Positions 30,530 through 38,803 of a stretch of DNA of 64,000 nucleotides are shown here, one piece after another. The stretch comes from Devosia subaequoris. GTDB lineage: Bacteria; Pseudomonadota; Alphaproteobacteria; Rhizobiales; Devosiaceae. The notes beneath the pieces are model-generated. The model had not been told where the DNA came from, did no database searches, and was given only the letters and a program-made list of their open reading frames with translations. The stretch covers positions 62,001 to 126,000 of the forward strand of contig NZ_JACIEW010000004.1 of assembly GCF_014197055.1 (NCBI RefSeq), read 5' to 3'. The stretch's first letter is position 1. Each line of letters begins with the position of its first letter. The position numbers were made by a program, and so were the translations under genes.

Positions 30530-31066
30530 TCACTCCAGGGACCGTTTCACGATTCCCATCATGCCGCGCTGTCGCACCGCCGCGCGCCACAACTTTTTTC
30601 GCGCATCGGCCACTTCGAGATGCCGGTACTTGCCACCAGAAAATTTCGGCCAGTCGAGCGCCATCCCGGCCCGGACCATTTCGGCACCCAGATCGCGCCC
30701 GTCGGGCAGGAAGCATTCAGCCACCAGGCGGTCATAGGAAATCTCGGGCTTGATCCGTGCCGTTACCAACTGCCCCTTGCACAGTTTCACCAGCGCCCAT
30801 TTGGATTGCTTGCCGAAAGGGTGGTCGATCTCGGGGGCATCTATTCCGGCGATCCGGATACGGATCTTGTCAATGATGATGGTGTCGCCATCGATGACCC
30901 AGCACGGTCCGCGCAATTCGGTCCGAGGGGGCTGCGCAGGCTGGGCGGGCCGGACCGCAATTGTCCGCATTTCCCGCGGCAGTTGCGGCGCGAGCGAAGG
31001 CGCGGTCCGCCGAGGTGATTGCCTGGGCGCAAAGAACAGGCGCAGCACTATTCGAAACAGTCTCAT
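30530..31066 (-). CDS. Thermonuclease (SNase-like) family protein
   Basis: 178 residues. Basic, Pro-rich N-terminal 50 residues with a short hydrophobic start (LFRIVLRLFF) that could be a membrane anchor. The SNase core follows: VIDGDTIIIDKIRIRIAGIDAPE (first metal Asp and Arg), YDRLVAECFLPDGRDLG (catalytic Arg/Glu region) and AEMVRAGMALDW. Predicted extracytoplasmic or membrane-attached nuclease; nuclease activity not proven. Confidence 0.8.
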   Translation of the reverse strand: MRLFRIVLRLFFAPRQSPRRTAPSLAPQLPREMRTIAVRPAQPAQPPRTELRGPCWVIDGDTIIIDKIRIRIAGIDAPEIDHPFGKQSKWALVKLCKGQLVTARIKPEISYDRLVAECFLPDGRDLGAEMVRAGMALDWPKFSGGKYRHLEVADARKKLWRAAVRQRGMMGIVKRSLE

Positions 31067-31182
31067 GCGCCCCCCCCACGCAGGATTGCCGCAAATGCTC
31101 GAACATTTCTTGTCTAAGGAGCATTGCGCAAATCAAGCGCAAAGAAAAGCCGGCGCATGGCGACGGGTTAATGCCGCACAAC

Positions 31183-31212
31183 AAAAAAGCGGACCAATTG
31201 GCCCGCTTTTTT
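31183..31212. terminator. Bidirectional terminator after infC
   Basis: AAAAAAGCGG ... CCGCTTTTTT with inner CCAATTGG, a near-perfect 30-base palindrome; works on either strand. It ends the infC transcript read leftward. Confidence 0.85.
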
Positions 31213-31233
31213 CATTCCAGATGTTCTGTCGCC

Positions 31234-31770
31234 TTACTTAGGCGCCAGCACCATGACCATCTGCCGGCCTTCCGAACGGGGCTGGCTTTCAACCTTGGCC
31301 ACCTCCTCGGTCTCTTCGCGCACTTTCAGAAGCAGCTGCATGCCAAGGTCCTGGTGCGCCATTTCGCGGCCACGAAACCGCATGGTCACCTTGACGCGGT
31401 CGCCATCGCCCAGGAAGCGCTGCACCTTCTTCATCTTGGTTTCGTAGTCATGGGTGTCGATGTTCGGACGCATCTGCACTTCCTTGACCTCGATCACCTT
31501 CTGCTTCTTGCGCGCCTCGGCCGCCTTCTTCTGGGCGGCGTATTTGTAGCGCCCGAGATCGAGCATCTTGGCCACTGGCGGGTTCGAATTGGCGGCGATC
31601 AGGACAAGGTCAAGCCCCTGCTCCTGCGCTTCGAGCATAGCGTCGCGCGTGCGGACGATGCCGCGGTTTTCACCTTCTGCATCGATGAGCTGAACGTCGG
31701 GGCTGGTGATATCCTCGTTGGCAAGCGGCCCATCTTTCTGGGGCGCAACGGGTCTCATGGGACGGCGAAT
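31234..31770 (-). CDS. infC: Translation initiation factor IF-3, AUU start
   Basis: Binds the 30S subunit, blocks premature 50S joining and checks the start codon. I extend the gene four codons above the first ATG (31758) to an ATT at 31770: the frame is open (ATT CGC CGT CCC ATG), AAGGA lies nine bases before the ATT, and the resulting RRPMRP start matches alphaproteobacterial IF-3. An AUU start is the classic IF-3 autoregulation device. 178 residues; N-domain VQLIDAEGENRGI and MLDLGRYKYAAQKK linker, C-domain VTMRFRGREMAHQDLG. Confidence 0.9.
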   Translation of the reverse strand: MRRPMRPVAPQKDGPLANEDITSPDVQLIDAEGENRGIVRTRDAMLEAQEQGLDLVLIAANSNPPVAKMLDLGRYKYAAQKKAAEARKKQKVIEVKEVQMRPNIDTHDYETKMKKVQRFLGDGDRVKVTMRFRGREMAHQDLGMQLLLKVREETEEVAKVESQPRSEGRQMVMVLAPK

Positions 31771-31925
31771 GGCAAGCGTTCCTTGTGCTATTGGGGCAAG
31801 GGGGTGAATTCGGCCCTAAAATCGTGGTAGCGGCTGCTAAAGTCAACTGGCGCATCCAAGCAAATTTTCAGAGCCATGCGCCGGAACTCCCTCCGACACG
31901 TGGCAAGAACGCAATCAGAGCCCCC

Positions 31926-32687
31926 ATGAGTTCCATTCGCAGCTCCCGCATCACCGTTGGCACCGGCGCCCAGGCCCGGCAAATCGCTGTCGAGCAGCGG
32001 CCCGGCGGCACACCGGGCCTGCTCTGGCTCAACGGCTTTCGCTCGGTGATGAGTGGACGCAAGGCGATGAGCCTGGACGCCCTGGGCGCCGAAAAGGGTT
32101 TTGGAGTCACCCGGTTCGATTACTCCGGCCATGGCCTGTCCGGCGGCGACTTCGATATCGGCACGATCAGCCGCTGGCTGGAAGAAGCCGAGGCCGTGCT
32201 GGCGACGACCAATGGTCCGCAGATCGTCTGCGGATCGTCCATGGGCGGCTGGATCGCCCTGTTGCTGGCCCGTCGGCGATTGGCCAGGGCCGCGCCGCTG
32301 AAAGGGCTGGTGCTGCTCGCCCCAGCCACCGACGCCACCGTGCGCATCGCGGCGCGCATGAGCACGGCGCAGCAGCGGGACCTCGACACCCTTGGCTATT
32401 ACGAGCGGGAAAGCGCCTATGGCGATGGGTTCTATCGCTATACGCGGGCGCTGATCGAGGATGGTGCCCACCATCTGCTGCTCGATGGCGTGATCGAAAC
32501 CGGGTGCCCCGTGCACATCCTGCAAGGCGGGCAGGACCCGGACGTACCGCCCGAGCATGCCCAGAAGCTGCTGATGCACATCCTGCATGACCCGGTGACC
32601 TTCACCCTGATCCCCGACGGCGACCACCGGCTGAGCCGGGACGAGGATCTGGCGCGGCTGCGGGCGGCGGTGCTGGGGATGATCTAG
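31926..32687 (+). CDS. Alpha/beta-hydrolase, small serine esterase/thioesterase type
   Basis: 253 residues from the ATG at 31926. Alpha/beta-hydrolase landmarks: oxyanion LNGFRSVMSG, FDYSGHGLSGGDF, nucleophile Ser in CGSSMGGWIALLLA, acid in LQGGQDPDVP and His in IPDGDHRLSRDEDL. It resembles ABHD10-type palmitoyl-protein thioesterases and similar bacterial esterases. The plus-strand stop and the convergent GNAT stop share the palindrome CTAG. Confidence 0.85.
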   Translation: MSSIRSSRITVGTGAQARQIAVEQRPGGTPGLLWLNGFRSVMSGRKAMSLDALGAEKGFGVTRFDYSGHGLSGGDFDIGTISRWLEEAEAVLATTNGPQIVCGSSMGGWIALLLARRRLARAAPLKGLVLLAPATDATVRIAARMSTAQQRDLDTLGYYERESAYGDGFYRYTRALIEDGAHHLLLDGVIETGCPVHILQGGQDPDVPPEHAQKLLMHILHDPVTFTLIPDGDHRLSRDEDLARLRAAVLGMI

Positions 32688-33337
32688 CGGCGCGTTGCCA
32701 GCCGGGACTTTTGCTGACCCTCGGCATCGAAATTGTCCGGCGCCAGCCAGCGCTTGAATTCGGCGCGCAGGGCCGGCCATTCGTTATCGAGCATGGAGAA
32801 CCAGGCGGTATCCCGGCTCAGTCCCTTGACGATCATGTCCTGGCGGAACACGCCTTCAAAGGTGAAGCCGAAGCGCGTTGCGGCCGCCTTGGAGCCCTCA
32901 TTGGAATTGTTGCATTTCCATTCGAAGCGCCGGTAGCCCAGATCATCAAAGGCGTGACGGGCAAACAGGAACAACGCCTCGGTGGCGAGGCGGCTACGCG
33001 CCATGGGCAGCCCCCAATAGACCCCGCCGATCTCGATCGCGCCGTGCTCGGGGCGGATGCGCATCCAGGCCTGCTGCCCCAATGCCTTGCCGCTCTTCTT
33101 GTCGAGAATGGCGACATAGCTATCCTGCCCGGCGTTCACCTGCTCTATCCAGGCCTCGGTCGCGGCCACGCTCTGCGGCGCGTCGGTAAACAACCAGCGA
33201 AACCGCTCCGGGCCACCTGGCATATTTGCCACCTCGAACAGATCTGCGGCATGCGACAGCTCTAGCGGTTCGAGCCTTGCATAATGGCCCTCCAAGGCAA
33301 TTCGGGTGGGAGCGGATTTGGCCGGCCGTGGGGTCAT
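32684..33337 (-). CDS. GNAT family N-acetyltransferase (RimJ/RimL-like)
   Basis: 217 residues. GNAT fold with YVAILDKKSGKALGQQAWM, IEIGGVYWGLPMARSRLATEAL (acetyl-CoA-binding beta4-alpha3) and WKCNNSNEGSKAAATRFGFTFEG, the hallmark of the protein N-acetyltransferase RimJ-like branch. Acceptor unknown. Last gene of the GST-queG-epimerase-GNAT operon, overlapping the previous gene by four bases. Confidence 0.88.
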   Translation of the reverse strand: MTPRPAKSAPTRIALEGHYARLEPLELSHAADLFEVANMPGGPERFRWLFTDAPQSVAATEAWIEQVNAGQDSYVAILDKKSGKALGQQAWMRIRPEHGAIEIGGVYWGLPMARSRLATEALFLFARHAFDDLGYRRFEWKCNNSNEGSKAAATRFGFTFEGVFRQDMIVKGLSRDTAWFSMLDNEWPALRAEFKRWLAPDNFDAEGQQKSRLATRR

Positions 33338-34203
33338 TGTTCGCTTTCCAGAATCTGGGACAGGCCCGCACGATAGGTCGGATAGAGCAGTTCGATGCCC
33401 AGAGCCTGCTTGATGGCCTGGTTCGAGACGCGCTTGTTGTCGCGATAGAAGCTGCGCTGCATGGGCGTCATCTCGGCTGTTCCGATGGGCAGGTCGGGCG
33501 GCACATCCATGCCGATCATCTGCGCGGCATGGGCGATGACATCCTGTGGCGGCGCCGGTTCGTCGTCAGCCAGGTTGAAGGTGCCATCCAGCCGCCGGTT
33601 GGCCGCCAGCGCTGTGACGCGGGCAATATCGGCGACATGAATGCGGTTGAAGACCTGACCCGGTTTGATGACCCGACGCGCCGTTCCGGCCCGCAGCTTG
33701 TCAAAGGTCGAACGGCCCGGGCCGTAAATGCCGGCAAGCCGCAGGATGCACAGTGGCATACCCCGTTCGGCGGCAAAGTCGCGCCAGGCCTGCTCGGCCA
33801 GGACCCGCCGGTCCGAGCGCATATTGCGTGGCACCAGCGGGGCGGTCTCGTCGATCCACTCCCCGCCGAAATCGCCATAGACCCCGACAGTGGAGTAGTA
33901 GCACAGCCACTGTAATCCGCGCGCTGCCGCGAGATCGGCACGATGGTGAGCCAGCACAGGATCGCCCCCCTCGTCGGGGGCAATGGACAAGACAACATGG
34001 CTGGCCTCGGCCAGCGCGCGCTTTACTTCGGGGCCAGGCGCCGTGCCGTCGAACAGCACGGCCTCAATATCGTCAGCGCGCAATTGCGCGGCCTTTTCCG
34101 GTGAGCGGACCGTGCCGCCGATGCGGGCAAAGCCGTTCTCGCGCATGGCTTGGGCCGCGTTGATCGAGGAAAAGCCCAACCCGAAGAAAATTGCCTGGTT
34201 CAT
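33334..34203 (-). CDS. NAD(P)-binding SDR/epimerase-like protein
   Basis: 289 residues from the ATG at 34203 (MNQAIFFGLGFSS, a variant Rossmann Gly motif). YYSTVGVYGDFGGEWIDE and LRLAGIYGPGRSTFDKLRAG are typical of the extended SDR/YeeZ-type branch, in which the first Gly motif is relaxed. Substrate unknown. Start and stop overlap queG and the GNAT gene by four bases. Confidence 0.85.
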   Translation of the reverse strand: MNQAIFFGLGFSSINAAQAMRENGFARIGGTVRSPEKAAQLRADDIEAVLFDGTAPGPEVKRALAEASHVVLSIAPDEGGDPVLAHHRADLAAARGLQWLCYYSTVGVYGDFGGEWIDETAPLVPRNMRSDRRVLAEQAWRDFAAERGMPLCILRLAGIYGPGRSTFDKLRAGTARRVIKPGQVFNRIHVADIARVTALAANRRLDGTFNLADDEPAPPQDVIAHAAQMIGMDVPPDLPIGTAEMTPMQRSFYRDNKRVSNQAIKQALGIELLYPTYRAGLSQILESEQ

Positions 34204-35327
34204 ACCACCCCGTCCCATTCCGCGCGTACCGAGCTATCGTCTTCCTGCGCCAGGCTGTCCAGCCGCAGGGCCTCGGCCCGCTCCGGATCGAGTCGCCGCA
34301 AGGCCCAGATGGCCGCGCCACGGACCAGGGGCGAGGCATCGCCAAGCCTGGTTTCCACCAGCGGCAGCAGGGTTTGGTCATCGGCGTTACCGATGCCGAT
34401 CAAAACGTTGCGGAGAAAACGCGCATGCCCGATGCGCTTGACCGGCGAGCCGGCAAACAGCGCCCGAAAAGCTGCATCATCGAGTTGCACCAGGTCGGTC
34501 AGCGCGGGTCGCTCGAATTCGGGCCGACTGCGCAGCTTGGCTTCTCGGCTGATGCTGGCAAACTTGTTCCACGGGCAAACCGCCAGGCAGTCATCGCAGC
34601 CATAGATGCGATTGCCCATAGGCGCCCGAAACTCGCGCGGAATGGGGCCTTTGTGCTCCACCGAATAATAGGCCAGGCATTTTCGCGCATCGAGCCGGAA
34701 GGGGCCAGGAAAGGCATTGGTGGGGCAGATATCGAGGCATTTTGTGCACGAACCGCAGCTTTCCGCATGCGGCTGGTCCGGCGGCAGGTCGAGGTCGGTG
34801 AGGATCGCGCCCAGAAACAGCCAGGAGCCGAACTTCCGGCTGACCAGCACCGAATGCTTGCCCTGCCAGCCCAGGCCCGCCGCTTCAGCCAGCGGCTTTT
34901 CCATCAGCGGCGCGGTATCGACAAACACCTTCACATCAACACCGGCACGTCGGGCCAACAGACCCGCCAGTTCCTTGAGCCGCCCCTTGATGATGTCGTG
35001 ATAATCGCGATTGCGCGCATAGGCCGAGATATTGCCCACGCGCTTTTCGGCCAGCAGATCCATGGGGTCGGTCTCGGGGCCGTAGTTGACGCCAAGCAGG
35101 ATCACCGAGCGGGCCGCGTGCCACAGCCGCCGCGGATCGCCGCGTCTTTCTTCGGTCTCTGCCATCCACTCCATATCGGCATGCCAGCCCTCGGTCAGGG
35201 CCGTGTGCAGTTTTTCAGGCAGGTCGGGCCGTGCATCGGCCCGCGCGATGCCGAAGGTGTCAAAACCCAGCGCTTCGGCGCGGGTCTTAAGTTCGTCGAC
35301 AAGCTTTCCGGTATCGCTTTGGGGCAT
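34200..35327 (-). CDS. queG: Epoxyqueuosine reductase QueG
   Basis: Last step of queuosine tRNA modification, reducing epoxyqueuosine with cobalamin and two [4Fe-4S] clusters. ATG at 35327, 375 residues. Cluster motifs CGSCTKCLDICPTNAF and CDDCLAVCPWNKF are complete; the cobalamin-domain segment WQGKHSVLVSRKFGSWLFLG is present, and a HEAT-like repeat occupies the C-terminus (PLVETRLGDASPLVRGAAIW). It is downstream of a GST gene by 14 bases. Confidence 0.95.
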   Translation of the reverse strand: MPQSDTGKLVDELKTRAEALGFDTFGIARADARPDLPEKLHTALTEGWHADMEWMAETEERRGDPRRLWHAARSVILLGVNYGPETDPMDLLAEKRVGNISAYARNRDYHDIIKGRLKELAGLLARRAGVDVKVFVDTAPLMEKPLAEAAGLGWQGKHSVLVSRKFGSWLFLGAILTDLDLPPDQPHAESCGSCTKCLDICPTNAFPGPFRLDARKCLAYYSVEHKGPIPREFRAPMGNRIYGCDDCLAVCPWNKFASISREAKLRSRPEFERPALTDLVQLDDAAFRALFAGSPVKRIGHARFLRNVLIGIGNADDQTLLPLVETRLGDASPLVRGAAIWALRRLDPERAEALRLDSLAQEDDSSVRAEWDGVV

Positions 35328-35341
35328 GCCGCCAGATAGGA

Positions 35342-36022
35342 CTAAAAGTCCAGATCCGCATAGCCCCTGGCGGGCTGCATGGCGACAACACGGTCGTTGA
35401 GCAGGGTGCGGAAGGCCGGGCGCGACTTGATGCGCGAATACCAGTCGCGCGTTTCGGCCGGCACTTTGGACCAGTCGATATCGCCCAGATAGTCGAGCGT
35501 GGAAAAATGTGCGGCCAGGGCGAAGTCGGCCAGGCTCATTTCCTCGCCGGCCACCCAATTGCGGCTGGCCAGCAACCAGTTGAAATAGAGCAGATGCTCG
35601 GCAAGATTGGCCTTGGCGGCGCGCAGCACAGAGGGCTCGGGCGTGGCGCCACGTTGGTCGCGCTTGGCGATCTTTTCCTCGATCAGATAGCGCGTCACCT
35701 CGTCATTGAGCTTGACCAGCGCCCACTCGACCAGGCGCCACATCTCGGCGCGGTCCCTCGGATCGGCCGGGAACAGCCCGCCAACCGCTGCGGGTGTATA
35801 AAAATCTTCAACCGCATGAATGGTGGCCATGATGCCGACGATGGGCAGGTCGTTGTCAGTAAACAGAATGGGCAGCGTCGCCGCCGGATTGATGGCCAGC
35901 AGCGCCTCTTCTCGCAGCCAGGGCTTGGTCTCCTCCAGGTCCAGCGGCACCCCGTATTCGGCGCACATCAGCCGGATGAGGCGGGAGGCTGGATCGAGGG
36001 GATAGTGCACAAGGCTGGGCAT
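35342..36022 (-). CDS. Glutathione S-transferase family protein
   Basis: 226 residues from the ATG at 36022. Thioredoxin-like N-domain (PLDPASRLIRLMCAEYGVPL, then NPAATLPILFTDNDLPIVG with the cis-Pro) and an all-helical C-domain (FNWLLASRNWVAGEEMSLADFALAAH). The Ser in ASRLIR corresponds to the active-site region of the bacterial class. First gene of the leftward operon with queG; its role there is unknown. Confidence 0.9.
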   Translation of the reverse strand: MPSLVHYPLDPASRLIRLMCAEYGVPLDLEETKPWLREEALLAINPAATLPILFTDNDLPIVGIMATIHAVEDFYTPAAVGGLFPADPRDRAEMWRLVEWALVKLNDEVTRYLIEEKIAKRDQRGATPEPSVLRAAKANLAEHLLYFNWLLASRNWVAGEEMSLADFALAAHFSTLDYLGDIDWSKVPAETRDWYSRIKSRPAFRTLLNDRVVAMQPARGYADLDF

Positions 36023-36137
36023 GAACGGGGCTCTACAATTGTTGCGGCCTGGGGTCACATGTCACGGCCTTGGCGCACCAGGCGAACACGGCTATGAGAC
36101 GGGACAAGTCTGGCCTTGGAACGAGTTAGGGGATCAA

Positions 36138-36950
36138 ATGAACGCCGATCAAGGTCTTTTTGTGCCCCTGATCCTTGGAATCCTCGAAGGGCTCACAGAA
36201 TTCCTGCCGGTCAGTTCCACCGGCCACCTGCTGCTGACCGGTCATTTCTTCGGCCTCAGCCAGCCCGCCGCCTTTATCGTGCTGATTCAGCTCGGTGCAA
36301 TTCTGGCGGTGATCACTGTCTACTTTGCCAAACTGGGCGTGCTGATCCGCGATGCCCTTGCGGGCAAGGCCTATGCTTGGCGGTTTGCGCTGGCCGTGGT
36401 GCTGGCCTGTCTGCCTGCCGTGGTGGTGGGCGTGCTGGCGCGCGATTTCATCCAGCAGATTCTCTACGAAACCCCGATTGTCATCTGCATTACCCTGCTG
36501 ATCGGAGGCATCATCCTGCTGGTCGTCGATCGCATGCCCAAGCAGGTGCGTCATGACGACATCTATAGCTATCCCTGGCACCTGGCGCTGATCATCGGCT
36601 TGTTCCAGATGTTGAGCCTGGTGCCGGGCGTCTCGCGGTCCGGTTCGACCGTGGTGGGGGCCATGTTGTTCGGGGCCTCGAAGCGCTCGGCGGCCGAATT
36701 CACCTTCTTCATTGCCCTGCCGATCATGGCCGGAGCCTTTGGCTATGACCTCTACAAGAGTCGCGACCTGATCGATCTGAGCCTGGGGCTCAATATCGCC
36801 ATTGGTTTTGCCGCCTCCTTCGTGGTCGGCGCGCTGGTGGTCAAATACCTGCTCGACTTTGTCTCCCGGCACGGCTTTGCGCCCTTTGCCTGGTGGCGCA
36901 TCATCGTGGGCGGCGCCGGCCTGATCGCCATTCTCGCGTTCGGCCTCTAG
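36138..36950 (+). CDS. uppP: Undecaprenyl-diphosphatase UppP/BacA
   Basis: Membrane phosphatase recycling undecaprenyl pyrophosphate for cell-wall synthesis. From the ATG at 36138, 270 residues, eight or so membrane segments. Signature motifs ILEGLTEFLPVSSTGHL and LVPGVSRSGSTVVGAM carry the catalytic Glu, Ser and Arg. Loss of activity would confer bacitracin sensitivity. Divergent from the GST operon and converging on lolA. Confidence 0.96.
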   Translation: MNADQGLFVPLILGILEGLTEFLPVSSTGHLLLTGHFFGLSQPAAFIVLIQLGAILAVITVYFAKLGVLIRDALAGKAYAWRFALAVVLACLPAVVVGVLARDFIQQILYETPIVICITLLIGGIILLVVDRMPKQVRHDDIYSYPWHLALIIGLFQMLSLVPGVSRSGSTVVGAMLFGASKRSAAEFTFFIALPIMAGAFGYDLYKSRDLIDLSLGLNIAIGFAASFVVGALVVKYLLDFVSRHGFAPFAWWRIIVGGAGLIAILAFGL

Positions 36951-36968
36951 CGCTTAGCCAGCCTGGCC

Positions 36969-37598
36969 TCAGGTCCCCGGCTCCTTGCCTGAATAGGTCG
37001 CGGGGAAGGTGAAGAAATGGTTGGGGATATCGACGCCCTTCTGCACATCATAGAGCGAGAAGGTGAGCTCGGAACCATTGGGTTCGACCAGGGTCCACTG
37101 CGCCAGATCCTTGGTTTCGGTATCAAAGATCAGCGAGACCTGCACCGTGCCGGCAACCGTCTCGTCGATCACGGTGATCGAGAGATAGCCATCGGTATTG
37201 GTGACGTCGATGACATTGGCGTTGAGCAGGTTGATCTGATCGCCCAGAAACTGCCGCAACGGGATCGAATCCTGGGGATAGGCGTAATAGGTCTCCGCGC
37301 GCCGATCGACCACGTAAAAGCCCCGGCCGGTCGAGACGATCTCCTCGCGGCTGGGCGGGGCATAGCGGAACGCTACCTTGTTGGGCCGTTCAATAAAGAA
37401 GGTCCCCTCCTGGCGTCCGCCATTGGTATCGATCTGCAGGAACCGGCCGACCATGGTGCGGATGGCCGAGTTATGCGCATTGATCTCATTGATCAATTGC
37501 TGCTCTTGGGCACTGAGCGCACGGCTCTGGGCCAGCGCCGGCAATGCGGGCGAGAGGGCGGCGGCAAGGCCGAGCATGAGAGCGGTGCGGCGAATCAT
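36969..37598 (-). CDS. lolA: LolA-like outer-membrane lipoprotein carrier
   Basis: 209 residues with a signal peptide cleaved after ALA (about residue 23). Mature protein has the LolA fold features: VGRFLQIDTNGGRQEGTFFIERPNKVAFRY and the beta-hairpin ending LTFSLYDVQKGVDIPNHFF. Periplasmic chaperone delivering lipoproteins from LolCDE to LolB. In many relatives it lies directly after ftsK; here two accessory genes intervene. Confidence 0.88.
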   Translation of the reverse strand: MIRRTALMLGLAAALSPALPALAQSRALSAQEQQLINEINAHNSAIRTMVGRFLQIDTNGGRQEGTFFIERPNKVAFRYAPPSREEIVSTGRGFYVVDRRAETYYAYPQDSIPLRQFLGDQINLLNANVIDVTNTDGYLSITVIDETVAGTVQVSLIFDTETKDLAQWTLVEPNGSELTFSLYDVQKGVDIPNHFFTFPATYSGKEPGT

Positions 37599-37845
37599 CG
37601 GCGGGACTTCCTCGCTGGGGTCGTTTGGTTGAGCCTAACCTAGCCAGCAATTGCGGCAACAGGTGGAAAGTTCCGCTGTGGTTGATTCACAGGGTATCGG
37701 CCCCCCAAGTCTCCCTTCCATTTTGCCGCGTGGGTCGCACGATCACATTGTTGAGGCGGCAATCACTTTTGCGGAACGGAGCAGGTGCCAGTCCATTGCT
37801 TTGGTTACCGAGCAATTAAGCCCGGCCAATCGCAGGAGACCTGCC

Positions 37846-38115
37846 ATGCAGGACCAAGACAAGAACCGCAACAATCAGGATTTCAACAACGAACAGAACC
37901 GCCAGGGCCAGCGCGGTGGCCAGCAGAGTGGCCAGAATCAGCAGGGCCAACAGGGCGGCCAACAGAATAGTCCGGACGACATGAATCGCGACGACGACCT
38001 GAACCGGCAGGGCGGCCGCGGCGGCCAGCAATCGGGTCAGAACCAGCAAGGCCAGCAGGGCGGGGAATTCCGCAAGGACCAGTCTGATTCAAGCACCAAT
38101 AAACAGAACCGCTAA
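37846..38115 (+). CDS. Low-complexity Gln/Gly/Asn-rich protein with internal duplication
   Basis: 89 residues from the ATG at 37846, preceded by GCAGGAGA (good ribosome binding site). Composed almost wholly of Q, G, N, D, R and S. Two near-identical repeats, RQGQRGGQQSGQNQQGQQGG and RQGGRGGQQSGQNQQGQQGG, separated by an acidic NSPDDMNRDDDLN linker. Predicted fully disordered, no signal peptide. Function unknown; similar-looking proteins are stress or desiccation associated, which I only suggest. Confidence 0.6.
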   Translation: MQDQDKNRNNQDFNNEQNRQGQRGGQQSGQNQQGQQGGQQNSPDDMNRDDDLNRQGGRGGQQSGQNQQGQQGGEFRKDQSDSSTNKQNR

Positions 38116-38192
38116 CAACGGTCAGCATCTTTGTCAGGCGGCGGGTTCTCCGACGCCTGCATACGGAGGACGGAACTTTGGATGAGTCGAAG

Positions 38193-38741
38193 CTAGATCT
38201 GAACGATCTGATGCCCCTTTGGCAGCGCGAATTCGCGAATGGCATCGACCATACCGTAGTCGCAGGCCTCAGACGGCGCGATATGAATCTCGCTGTGCCT
38301 GCGGGAGGCAAGTACCGCGGCGGGGATACGGCTCCGCTCACGCAGGATATTATCCGTTCGATCATCGTCTGCCAGTGCCGCGTCAAGCGTTGACTGCAGG
38401 CGTCGCGCGCTCATCCCGTCGGAATGCCCCATGGTGGTCGGATGGATCATGAACATGGAATGGACGGAACAATACCGTTCTTCTGCAGCAAGAAATACCG
38501 ACACCGCAATCGAGCCCACAGAGCCTGTGTTGTATATTGCCAGCCGCAATGGCAACGCCCGGATATGATTGTAGAGATAGACGCCATCGGCGACATAGCC
38601 GCCATTTGAACTGAACGCCAAATGGACGGTCTCCACGCCTTCGTTGACCGCTGAGTTCAGGGCCGCCGCCAGGCGTCCTACCCCGCCCGGTTCAATCGGG
38701 CCGGTAAAGCCAAAATAGGCGATGATGTCGGTCTGTCCCAT
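38193..38741 (-). CDS. ClpP/crotonase-fold serine protease-like protein
   Basis: 182 residues from the ATG at 38741. Begins with the ClpP-like AYFGFTGPIEPGGVGRLAAAL; the region VHLAFSSNGGYVADGVYLYNHIRA gives the oxyanion Gly pair, GSVGSIAVSVFLAAEERY places the nucleophile Ser, and MFMIHPTTMG the His. The ending DYGMVDAI resembles ClpP. It is a divergent, ATPase-less relative, not the housekeeping ClpP. The short gap to ftsK (62 bases) may allow co-transcription. Confidence 0.78.
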   Translation of the reverse strand: MGQTDIIAYFGFTGPIEPGGVGRLAAALNSAVNEGVETVHLAFSSNGGYVADGVYLYNHIRALPLRLAIYNTGSVGSIAVSVFLAAEERYCSVHSMFMIHPTTMGHSDGMSARRLQSTLDAALADDDRTDNILRERSRIPAAVLASRRHSEIHIAPSEACDYGMVDAIREFALPKGHQIVQI

Positions 38742-38803
38742 GGGTGCCTCCCTGTCCGGCACTAAACGGACAACGACCAATATCGATCCTGCCTGCCGCG
38801 TCG

